NCBI GenBank assembly: GCA_012845835.1
Contig: JABAKD010000005.1
Coordinates: 9,814,823 to 9,878,822, forward strand
Length of the DNA stretch: 64,000 nt
From: Undaria pinnatifida
Taxonomy: Eukaryota > Sar > Phaeophyceae > Laminariales > Alariaceae
Direction: 5' to 3'
Part shown: piece by piece, positions 50,401 to 62,400 of the stretch
Position numbering within the stretch: the first letter of the stretch is position 1
Layout of the letters: each line of letters opens with the position of its first letter
Position numbers and translations under genes: made by a program
The notes under the pieces: model-generated
What the model was told of the DNA's origin: nothing
Databases searched by the model: none
Seen by the model: the letters and a program-made list of their open reading frames with translations, nothing else

Positions 50401-53400
50401 AAAAGGGTAAGTGGTTCTTGACGTTTGTTTCCCTCCGAGTTTACGTGCGCTCCCTCAAGATTTTGGTGATGTATGGTGTGAGACACATCATTGCCACCTG
50501 ATCCCTCGTTTATTGGTAATAAGTACGACGTGGCATCATTTTAACGAAAGCATTATTAATGGCATATCAGACACACCAGTATAGCAGTACCAACAACATC
50601 CAGCGCGCCCCCTGCCTCCCTCCCCTACGTACTGGCTGACTGAGTATTCTGCTTTTCTTCCCCTGATTCCCTTCTTTTTTTCGGGCTCTGGTACAAACAT
50701 AAAAATCGAGTCCCGAATAGCACCGAAACAGCGTTGTCACCAACCAGTTAATGTCTCGTGCGCAGTCTGTGCTCTGAGAGCCATGGCGCTATAAAATATG
50801 ATGTAATGCGGGCGATCCGAAAAAATAGCCCTCAATTATTTGACTATTAGTTTACTTTCTTTGCGACCGTGTCTGCTGTCATTACATGTATGCCCTTTTA
50901 TTGTATTATAAACGCCATTCGTGTCGTACAACTCCCTGCAGTATACCAGGCGCAGTAGTAGAGTTCCTTTAGTATGGCGGTGGTGTGCCATGACCGCCTT
51001 GTTGGAGGAAGCCGCCCTATTCATTCCAAACTCGTATGAGTGCGCTTCCCCAGTTGCGCTAAGCGAATTTGCCCGCTTTGTCTCGGGATACCGCCGTAGT
51101 TTGGCCGCCCCATTGAGGAAACCCTGATGTAGTATGTGTCATATCCCAGGGTGTCGCTGACGCTGTACGTAGTCGTCTGGTTCTTGGTTGTGTTCGTCCT
51201 GTTTCGGTTCGGAAAGGGCACCAGCAGCATTGCGAGTATCATAGCTACGATACATCCTTAGCAAGAATGACAAAATAATCGGTAAACTGCGAGCACCAAA
51301 TGTCTTTCATCTGATTATATCACATGGATATCATGCCTCGGTAAAATATGGACTTACTGTTTTTACACGCCGGGCACTAAAGTTTTCTATTGCTTTGTTT
51401 AGGCAGGTTTACTGCTGTAGTATTGTATTATTACCACAAGTAGTTGCTGCAGTCTGTCCTGTGATACGTTTATTTTGACAGGATATCATATCGGTATTTC
51501 ATGGCGCTGCATTGTTGTATCACTGCAAGATTCCCCTCCGGCAGGTGGTTGCCTTGAATTCCCGGGAGGGGGGTCGCAAGTTGAAGGGGGACGAAACTCT
51601 TGTATAGAAACTGGAGAAAAACAAATAGATACGGCTTTTGTAACCGGGCAAGTAGCACCTACCAACGCCAACCAGTCTTATTTTGTAGTTGATTGATAGG
51701 TACGGCAAGTTGTGTTCTGCAGGGACTAACTGCATTTTTGTGCTGTTCCAGGGATTTTTCGTTGCGTGTATAACAGCATCAGCGGTCCGCCGTGTACAAC
51801 CTGATGGTGGGTGGTGGCGTGTCCACATGCGCTACTACATTCTTTGGACATTTTGCTGCCGTCAAGCAACATATTTGATTATCCATGCATTGGGCAACAT
51901 GTAGTATGAATTGTAATTTTAGCGCCTTCCTTCGCACGTGTTGCGGAGCCAGTCCCGATTTGCATCGCGTTGGCGTATCTCAAAACACTGATGGGATCCT
52001 TCCTATTCGCGAATGAGGGATGGCTGCACCCACCCACCCTAGAAGGAGGTTTTGCCCCTTTTGTGTCCCATGCTGTATATGCCATTAGTCATGAGAAAAA
52101 CTGTCTCGAAAGTGCTGGTGGATTGACGGTGATGCCGACGAAAAAGTGTGATACTAGTGCCATAGCGTGATGCCGAATGTAAAGATACCAGGTATGCCAT
52201 TATTCATGAGAAGAACTGTCTCAAAAGTGCTGGTGGATTGACGGTGATGCCGACGAAGAAGTGTGATCCTAGTGCCATAGCGTGATGCCGAATGTAAAGA
52301 TACCAGGTATGCCATTATTCATGAGAAGAACTGTCTCGAAAGTGCTGGTGGATTGACGGTGATGCCGACGAAGAAGTGTGATACCAGTGCCATAGCGTGA
52401 TGCCGAATGTAAAGCTTCGGCGATTCAACTCGCCCATAGTATCGTATATGGTACCTGTGGTGGGTGCGTGCGTACCCCGTCGATGATACGAGGCACGTCC
52501 TGGTAGATGGCTCCAGGCAGGTATCATGTGTGGGATCATGTATGGGTATTCATGGTAGATACCAGGTTAACTTATACCAGGTACGTATCTCACCCAATTT
52601 TTTTTTGCTTCAGCCGTGGCTTCCAGGTTATTTTTTATGGGATGATATGTTTCGCATGAGCGGTTTTTAACGGGTTTGCTGAATGTTGGTCCGTACTGGT
52701 CAATGAATGGTGCATTGTTGGCTTTGCAGAGCTGGCCTTGCAATATTTCAAGCTGCGTGAATCCAGCGGTATCTTCGCGCCTGTCCACCTCCGGTACAGT
52801 AGTGTGGGTCGAAACAAGGGCATCACCTCCCGCGGCGGGCTGTGGTGCCATCCCGTCGCGAATAGGACTGCTGTTTTGAGTGTCCTGTGCCGCTTTCCGC
52901 ACCGACACTCAAATATTAACTTTTTCTACAGAAAACTTGCACATTTTTTTTTTTAACCGGAACTATCAATACAACGATCTCTGACCTGGTCGAGTTCCCT
53001 CTTCCTTTATCTTTTTTGTGAGAAGTTCGGGTTCATTAGTCTGTAGTTGTGAGTTCCGGAGGAGTGAAGTCACTCTGAGATCGTTTTTATCCCCGTTCCG
53101 GAGAATCCGGATGGATGTTGATCCGCTGGAGGAGCGTCGACGTTTGCGTCGTGTTTGATTCTTTTTTTGTTTTATAGAAACAGCCGCCGACGCGCCATTG
53201 AACCACAGCTGGTGCATAAGCTGTATTTTTTTTCGCTTTAGAACGCTTCACTGCTGGCAAAGGCGCCGAGTTCACCCACCGCTGCACACGAATATCTAGC
53301 GTTTTACTGCTGGCAAATGAGTTGCGTCGCCTGCGGCGGTTTCCCTCACCGTTACAAAGTTAAATTCTATCCCGTACACTTGCGTTGGTTTCTCCTACCG

Positions 53401-56400
53401 CTCTAAAATATATCTATGGTATCATAGTATAAATATAATATATACATGTTGTACCAGGTAGCTTTTTACTGCTGTCAAATGGCGTCGTTTTCCCCCGCCG
53501 CTGTACCTAACCACGTGTAACCACGTGTTATTAGTTCCTACCGCTGACTTCGGTCGCCCCCACCACTTGAATAAGTATTGTTGAAGGTGCGTCGCCCCCA
53601 CCACTTGAATAAGTATTGTTAAAGGCGCTGTTCCGCCGCCCCCGGCGCTCTTGATTTGTATCTAAAAAAGCCCGCCCCCGGCGCTCTGAATTTGTATCTA
53701 AAAAAGCTGGCGCTTGTGTCTCACATATGATCGGATAAAGGTTTACACGGAATGCCGGCGTCGGCGTCCCTCTTCGCTCTACGTAAATTCTCCGTAAATT
53801 CACGACGTATATGTACGCCGGCGCCAGTTTCCTGCACGTCTCAAAAAGAAATAACGCCTGCGGCGGTTACCCTAACCGATTTATGTAGCGACCTAATATG
53901 AATGCTGCCAAACGATGTGCGGTGCACAGCGACGGTCCCCCGCCCCTAAACCCCCTTTCTTTTCCAACGTGTTTTAGATGTTGTCAACTATGAGGTAGGC
54001 CGGTTTCTCCCACCGCTGAAAAGTCGCTTAAACATTGAAAGTCTGACGTGTAACTGGACGCCGCTGTAACATGATATTAGGTGGGATCCGTGTCGATCAA
54101 GAACACGAAGAACATCCTCATCAAGAACATCGGTGACGCGTCGCTTGGCGCCGTGTGTTGGTGGCTTCTCGGCTACGGTGTGGCTTTCGGAGACACGAAG
54201 GGTGAGCTCCCCCCCCCCTTCCCCCCATCAGCTGCTGTGATGCTGCTAATGTAATTTATGACGGTAATGGGTTAGTGCTGGTGCTTCTTAAGGTATAACA
54301 GCAGTTGTCAGAATCCACCCGCCGACGCCATTTGAAGTACAGTAGTCGTGGTCCGGCGTGTGTGCGGGGTCCCAATTTAGTGCGGTCAAAAGTACGCCGT
54401 AGTACGGTATCCTATACTGCGGGGTACCACGTTAGTGCGGGGTCCCGCGTCAGTGCGTGGTACCGTTTTTGTACGGCCAACATACTTTTTCACGTCCGCG
54501 TCCTACAGAGAACCACGCTGCTGTGCCGAGATAGTGTAGTGCGGGGTGCCACTATAGTGCGGGATATATTCGTCTGGTGAGGCACCGCACTTTTAATGAT
54601 TTACTAGTGCGAGGTCCCTTTTGAGTGCGGCCAAAATCTCTGTTCTCGAGCTCGTCCTACAGAAAACGGTACGATGCCATCCCGGGATAGTGCGGGGTAC
54701 CACTTTAGTGCGGGTGTTATTTTCTGATGAGGTACCGTCTGTTTAGGGACCACGACTGTGCATGTTCCTTGGGCTTCGTACTGGTGAAACGGTTACCCAT
54801 TTTAATGTGAATGAAGCGTTACGACCTTGCTGTTACTGTGTACCAGGTATGTGACAACGTAGTTTTGGGTTGCTGCCGTTGTTGTAGGATTTGTAGTGAT
54901 CGGGTGTGCTGCTTTGTGTTTTGTGTGTTATACCTCTGGTAACTGCGTTTTATCGAAGGCCAACCGCTCTTTTCGTAGTCGTGTAGCTATTGCTGTAGCC
55001 ATTGATAAGGTCGTCCCCTCGACAGATCCGATCTTGCGTGGGTTGCGACGACGGAGCGTTTGTCGTAGGCGTGAGGTTTTTAAGCCAGTGTTAGTGATGA
55101 TGAATATAAGAACTAAACGACACGCAGCAGCAACAACGAAACAAGGACATGCACAGCCACACCAACAACCTTGCCAACAAGAGCAGCAGCTTTTGCTGCA
55201 GCATGTAACGAACGTACTGCTGGTCACCTACAACAGCAACATGTAATAGGTAAATGCATGATGGCACATAACACACCCGCCCGAACGAACATCATCGTAA
55301 ACAGTGTACACAACCAACAGCCTTTTCCATGCCATCTATGTATTCAGGCAGGCTTGTTTACTTGACTGTTCGTTCCCTCTCCCCTGCTCCGTGTTCAGAC
55401 AAGCCCGACAGGATCATGATCTGTTATTACCGCCTTTTTCGCCATGCGATATTCGCGTTGCTGACCTCCCCCTCACGGGCCGGTCGTCAGCTATTTGGTC
55501 GCACCAATCTTTAGCTTCCGCCAGCCGTTGACCTCTTTGGCCTTTCTCTGCCGTCGCCTTTTGGGTGCATTGGGCATGGGGCATGGTTCATTGTGTTTTT
55601 GGCTAGCGTTGGTGCATGTCACATACCGCTGCTACTGCTGCAGCTTTTTTTTTTTTTTTCCTACTGTCACGGCATGTTCATAGTTTTCAAATTTTTTTCA
55701 TTCGGCGTGGTAAATGACACCGTGAGCTGTCCCTACCGGTGGTCACCATTTGTACTCCAGCAGCGCAAGCGACCGTTGTATACGGATGCGTGAGTATGTC
55801 GACCCGATATGATCCCTGAGAGAGGATCAAGTTCGATGAAGATGGCCACCCGAAAAGTCATCCCTCCGGGTAGTGTGGGACCTGCGCAAACTCAACCCAC
55901 TGACAAAATCCCCGGCCACGAAAAAATTGCCTCCCGCCGGACTTTTTCCAGTTTCGGCCCACCCTATGATACCCATCCGGGCGGTGTGGGTGTGTGTGTG
56001 TTCTTCACATTAAACCGTTCTTCTACTCGTCGACATCCAGCACACCCAGTGTCCGTACTGATTCTTCACCCTAGAAAGATCAGCTCTGTGGTCACAAGCC
56101 ACGACACAGAGATAATGCATCGCGGTAGGTCCATTGCAATACGTGTGCTTGTATGTGCGACATATAGTATCGACCATTGTCTTTTGACAAGATTTTGTTG
56201 TGGATGTTCACTCTGCCCGACAACGTTGATGGCCGGTGCACCGCACAGCTTGCAAGGACGAGTATCGACCCTTTATTTATCGAAGCCGCAACTGGCGTGT
56301 TATTTTTTCCAAGTTTTTTTCTTGTTTCGTAAAATGCGTCCCTTATTCCCCCTTGCATCCGAGGATAGCCCACAGTATCCCTGGTACCGCTGCAAGCGCT

Positions 56401-59400
56401 GTCCCGGTCTAATTACAAGGAAGTTTTGCGGGTGCTCTCATGTACGTCCAGAGGAAAGGTTGGCGCCGGTGTGTGAGCACAGCCCCTGGAGTCTTGTGCT
56501 TCTAAAAATACGCAATAGTTTCTTCCCGATTTCCGGACCACCGGAGGGGATTTGTAAGAGTACCCGAGGGTATGTATTCCCATTTTAGATGTTCCGGTTA
56601 TCACCTCTTGCACCCGAGGGGATGTCTACTATCCCTCGCATGACTGAAAACCTTACTCCAACGCCCTAATTCCAAGTAACTCCTCCTGGTGCTCTATATG
56701 TGTACCTCCAGAGGAAGGGTTGGCGGCGGTTGGACCTTTTTTATTTTCTTTTTTTTCTCTTTGCTTCCACTCCCAGTAGTAACTCAGATCCGGGGTCACA
56801 TAGCGAGCCCTCCTCCCCCCTCCCCACTACGGTATGTGCCTTCATTTTTATCGCGACAGAAATCCAGCGTTTTCTTGCCTCGTCGACTCGCGTCGAATGT
56901 GCCCCTCAGTATTTTATGTTTCTAAACGTTTGATGGTAGTAGCTTTCTTAACGGAGGCCGGACCACCGACAGGACTTTTTTGAGTACCCGAGGATATAAT
57001 GTATTCCCGTATGAGATGTTGTTGTTGCCGTTGACCATTTTCTAGCGTTGTGGTCGTCAGACTTGCTCCAATATCTCCGGAGTGGATGCACACGAAAGAT
57101 TATACAGCTACTAACTATGATTTGTACGAGTGGGCTAGTGTGGTACCAGTGGCTGTTGTCCCCACCGCTACTATTACTACCACTATTACTACTACTACTT
57201 CTACTACTACTACTGTTAATACTACTACTTGTACTACACTACTACTACTGCTGCTCCTACTCCTGCTGCTGCTATGACAATGTAAAACGGTATCCCCGAC
57301 ACTGCTATCTATCGGCGCTCGTGCAACCTCCGCATGATCCGATATTTCGTGTTGTTATTGATTTGGTACTGTTTGCAGGTCCTTGCCATGAACAAAACCA
57401 AAAGGCAACGCTACAAATATCTTCAGGCGAGGCGACATCACCCCCCCTCCAAAAACAGTATAACAAGGCGTTTTTTCTGCACGAAACCAAACCTGACACA
57501 ACCCTTCCTCCGGCAACCCCTCCCGCGCCCCTCGCACCCCCCCACTTTCCCATCTCAACGTCAACGCAACTTCGGAAACGCAGGCCGCTTCATCGGTTCC
57601 AGCGCATTCGCGCTCAAGGGAGACGCTTTCGAATCCGATGACGGCACGCTCACCAACGGTTACGCCTATGCATCCTGGCTCTTCCAGTGGGCATTCGCCG
57701 CCACCGCCGCCACGATCGTATCAGGAGCCGTGGCGGAGCGCGTCGCGTTTAACGCATACGTGATCTACTCAATCGTGCTTACTTCGTTCATCTACCCTGT
57801 CGTCGTGCACTGGGGATGGGCGGGAGGCTTCGCTTCCGCGTGGGTTGACAACGACCTGCTGTTCGATTGTGGCGTTATTGATTTCGCGGGGTCTGGGGTT
57901 GTCCACATGACGGGAGGAGCGGCGGCGCTTTGCGCAGCGATTGTTGTTGGCCCCCGCATCGGCAGGTTCAACGAGAACGGGACTGCTAACACTCTGCCGC
58001 AACAGTCTGCTGTCCTGCAGGTATTATTTTCGCTGGGTGGGGTGGTGGGTTGGGGATTGGATTAGTTGGTTGGGGTTTGGTTAATTGGTTGATTGATGGT
58101 GGTTGGGGATTGGATTAGGTGGTTGGTCAATCGATGGTGTTTGGGGATTGGATTAGGTGGTTGGTTGGTCGATCGATGGTGTTTGGGGATTGGATTAGTT
58201 GGTTCGTCGATCGATGGTGGGGGGTTGGGTTTTTTTGGTTGGTCGATGATGTTTGGGGATTGGATTAGTTGGTAGGTTGGTTGATGGGATTGGTGGCTTA
58301 ATTGATCGCTGGATGGTCGGTCAATTGATTGATGAGTTGAATGGTCGGTTTGACTGATCCATTGATGGATACGTCGTAGCTTTGTCGTGTTTTGGCGGTT
58401 GGTATTTGACCCTCATTATCGTCCCTCCGGTGTCGCGTTGGTAATTGGTTGGTTTATGGGATTGATCGCTAGTGGATTAAGTATTTGATCGAACTTGTTG
58501 ACAGATTGACTGATCCATCGATCAATCGCTTGTATATTATAAAAATAAAAATACTCTCCAGCTGTGAGATCGAAGATTTTATCGAAACTCATATTTGCAA
58601 GCTGTGTGTGATGCTCCGATCGCGCGTATTACGGAGGGTGTGTCCTCATAGGGTATAGGTCGGCGACTCCCCTTGGAAGTCCTGTTTTGTTGTTGGTCTT
58701 GATCCTCTTGCTGATGATCCCGTGTCTCGCTCTTCTGGCTTCTTGATGTTGCGTGCTTTTTTTCTGTTCGTGTTTCTGTGTCTTTTCTCTGCAGTCTCTC
58801 GGAACCCTGATCCTCTGGTTCGGATGGTACGGGTTCAACGGCGTCAGGTATGTCCATCTGCAGCTACAATACTGTGCTTCCTCTATAGCACCGGTCGAGT
58901 AGTGCCGATTGCCCGCTTCTGTGAAATCGCTTAGCACAAATGGAAACACCCAGTATGACAGCATGCGGAGTAGTCCCGATATTTCCCTCTATAGCGCGCA
59001 TACCGGCACTATACTGGGACGTTTTACCTGGTAACCGGTACGAGATAAGAGGCGATGTTACTGGTTATTTATGTACTATGTCGTGGTTTTGGTTTCTATG
59101 ATTCTTCATAATACCTACTGTACTATCGAAATCCGCCAGAGTAATAAACACTTCCACGCCCTGGATATCGCCTCGTTATCGTTTCAGAGCCGTCCATGCC
59201 GCTGCTGCAATTCCCACCCACCCCCGCCCCCAACGCCCCCTCCTTCCCCACCACCCGCACCATCGCCTAGACCTAGCACCACGCGTATAGCAAACCCCTA
59301 CATCTATGCGACCTAAAGCCCTCCCCCCCCGCCTCCGCCCCCCCCCGCCACATTCCCTCCCCCTCCTCCACAAGAAATATTTATAGTTTCCACGCACAAA

Positions 59401-62400
59401 TTGACGTGCCCCACCCGTCCCCTCCCCCCCCCTCCCCCCCCTCCCGCCCCCCTTTTGATCAAAATCAGGCCCCAACGTCCTTAAAAACTCCGCCCTCCCC
59501 TCACCGGATATTCGACTTACAGGATTCACTTGATAAACTGATGCATTTCCTTCCACAGCCGTCAGATTTTGTCCCCCTCAGAAACGAGTTTTATAGTTTC
59601 CGCGCACAGACTGCCTAACATCACCATGTTGACCCCGATAGCTACACTGTAGTTGCCAGGGGAGTCGCCGACCTATATCCTTAATGAGGACACACAACCC
59701 GTAATACGCGCGATCGGAGTATCACACACAGCTTGCAAAGATGAGTTTCGACAAAATCTTCGATCTCACAGCTGGAGTGTACAGTATTTTAATTTTCATA
59801 ATGATGTAAGTCTTCTGTTGGCTGTCGGCTCCTTCCAATTCCCGACCTACGAACATCGCAGTACATAGCGGTACGTACTATTATGTATAAATGATGAAGA
59901 ATCATATCTTCAACTACCTTGGGATGAAGTACGTGTTCGTAGTAGCAAACATTGTAACAATTTGCTGTTGATGGTGATTCTCGCTGACAACATCTGTAGG
60001 TCAATCGAGCGGCCGGTGTATCACGCAGCTTGCAGCAAAGATGAGTATCGACCCTACTTATCGAACTCACAGCTGACGTGTTTTATGTTTATTTTTAGTG
60101 CAAGATTTTTTCTCTTTTGTTTATGAATTCACAGCGTGTCGAAATGGTTCCGAGCATGCCGAATGCGTTCCGAACACGTCGAATTCGTTCTTGAACGTAT
60201 ACCAGGTACGAAGTACCAAAATTTTGGAACGTTCCTACTGCTGCTGCTGCGGTTGCAAAATGGTTGCAAACCCCGCTGCCCCCCTTCACCTCCATCCCCT
60301 CTGAAATAGTCATTTCACCCTCCTTCCTTCCGATGTCCCACCGACGACATAGCGGTGCGTACGATATGGTACAAGTTGTGAATTCGCAGCATGTCGAAAT
60401 GATTCCGAGCATGCTTTTTGAGAGGGGATGAGGGTTGAAGGGGGGGGGGGGGGGGTTGTAACAATTTTGCAACTACAGCAGTAGGGACGTTCCCAGTTCT
60501 TGGTACTCGTTATAGGTGAAAAACGATTTGAACCGGTTCGGAACGAATCCGACAAATCACCTGTTAAAAGTACCAAAAAATTGGGAACGTTACTGCTGTG
60601 GTTACAGAATTGTTACAAACCCTCTTGCTCCCCTTCAACCCCATCCCCTCTCGAAAAATGCCTTCACAGTGCACCCTCGTCATCACCCGCCTCACCCCCA
60701 ACCCCCCCACCTCGTCCATCGTCTTTTCGCTATGGCCCTGCATGACAATGATAGTCTTCCCCCCCCTAGCCCCCCCCCTCCCTCCCTCATCCACCACCCC
60801 CTCCCATGGAAACCCGCCTTTACAGCACTCTCACCGTCCCGGTCCTCCCGCCCCCTTCCCACCCTATGAACTCCCTCCCCCTCTCACGTCCCCCATCCCC
60901 ACCCCCTGTTAATATCCCCCACTCCCACACCCTCCACCCCCTCCCAAAAACGCCTGCTCAGCACCCTCGCCATCAGCGGGCTCGCAGGCGTCGCCGCCAA
61001 GACCATGGTCACCACCACCATCTCCGCCGCTTTCGGTGCCATCACCACGGTGACCCTAGCCAAGCTCAGCCTTGGCTACTGGGATGGAGGGGCCGCGAAC
61101 AACGGCCTCCTTGCTGGGCTCGTGGGTATCACCGCGGGTTGCTCGACGTGCGAGCCCGAGGGAGCGTTCGTGATCGGTGTGGTGTCTGGATTCGTGTACA
61201 CTTTCTCTTCGAAGGCTCTCGTAGCCATGAAGGTGGGTGTTTGTGTTGAATGTTCTCTGTTTTGTTTTACGCGAATTAAGCTGTTCTTTGGGGGGGGGTT
61301 GAATTGAATTGAAAGTGGAGCTTGAGGAAGCGTTCGTGATGGGCCCCGGTGTTGGGCTTTGTGTACGCTTAACCCCTTTGGAGCCCCCCCCGAAACTCCC
61401 TATCCTCATTCCTAGTGATTTTGTTCGAAAAAAGGGTTTCCAGTTGTGTAAGCGTCAAGGTTTTAATGGCCTTCGTGGCCATGGCGGTGGACGTTTGTTC
61501 GGGGGGTTGATGACTTCTTTTTTTTTTTCACGTTATTGTTTCCTTCCCTAAATACGTACTGCTGCTGTGTTACTTGCCACTAATGGGTCCAGGGTTTGAA
61601 ACGTGGCTCTGCTCAGGAGCCTGAGTACTGCGTAATACGGGCTTAGGGAAGGAATCGCCAAAGGGTTGAAATGTTATCTCGGTAACATTGTACCACTTAA
61701 GTATGATACCGTACGACGAAACCAACGTTTTTGCTCGTTTTGTCTATCGTGCTGTCTGTCTCTTGTCTTGTCAATCGGTCTGCCTTTTTATAATAACCAG
61801 GTGGACGACGTGGTGGATGCCATCCCCGTTCACTTCTTCTGCGGGATGTGGGGAGTGTTGGCCGCCTCGCTCTTCGCAACCAAGGACAACTGTGAGTACT
61901 TGCGAGGGTAGCTTGACAAAAGCTCTGTACTTCCGCGCTATTCCGCCGCCCAACAGCGGTACCAGGTACAGGCTTGACAAGTACTTTCTTTTTCCCCACC
62001 CCCGCGCTGCCTTTGCTTTTACCTGGTATGTGAACGAGCAGACGCGGCCGCTTACTACGCTAACCACGCGAGAAGTATCCGCCCTCATCCCCCCCCACCC
62101 CGCCCCTCTAGCACACTTCCACCCCCATACCCGCGCCCAACCCCAACCCAACCCCCCTCCCCCCTCCCACCTCACCCAAAGATGTGGGTTGACGTCACTC
62201 TTGCATCTTGACGGACTTGACGGACAGCCGTCAAAAACTCCACACACTACAAATAGTATGATAAGTCCAAAGACGCCTTGACGGGTCAAAACTAGACCGT
62301 CCACCGACATCTTTGACCCCAACCAACCTTACCCTTTACCCTATACCCAACCCTCTAACCAACCCCACCCCTACAACGTCACGCCTCTTTAATGTATATC

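Larger units (their letters stand above)
39165..54080 (+). other. AMT intron 2, 14.9 kb, transposon-filled
   Basis: The donor is GAG|GTGAGC and the acceptor TTAG|GTGGG. It contains the TIR element at 39947, LTR-like pieces (41187, 43846), SINEs (41985, 45409), family A fragments, two inverted family B copies and several tandem repeats. The remainder, including 48730-49640 and 50090-52080, shows no recognisable gene on either strand. Confidence 0.85.

Noticed and set aside
50076-50486. 136-codon minus-strand open frame in AMT intron 2
   Set aside because: I recognise no family. It has one hydrophobic stretch but no supporting splice sites or repeats of the frame. It could be a decayed element fragment, but I cannot support a call.
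52567-52908. 113-codon minus-strand open frame in AMT intron 2
   Set aside because: Composition is protein-like but no motif is recognisable and there is no second copy or flanking exon.
57334-57583. Upstream extension of AMT exon 4 in the same open frame
   Set aside because: The residues before 57584 do not resemble AMT, and exon 3 joins at 57584 in the right phase through a GCAG acceptor.
61005-61307. Using the internal ATG of AMT exon 6 as a separate gene start
   Set aside because: The sequence is mid-protein AMT (helices 7-9) and continues exon 5 in frame.
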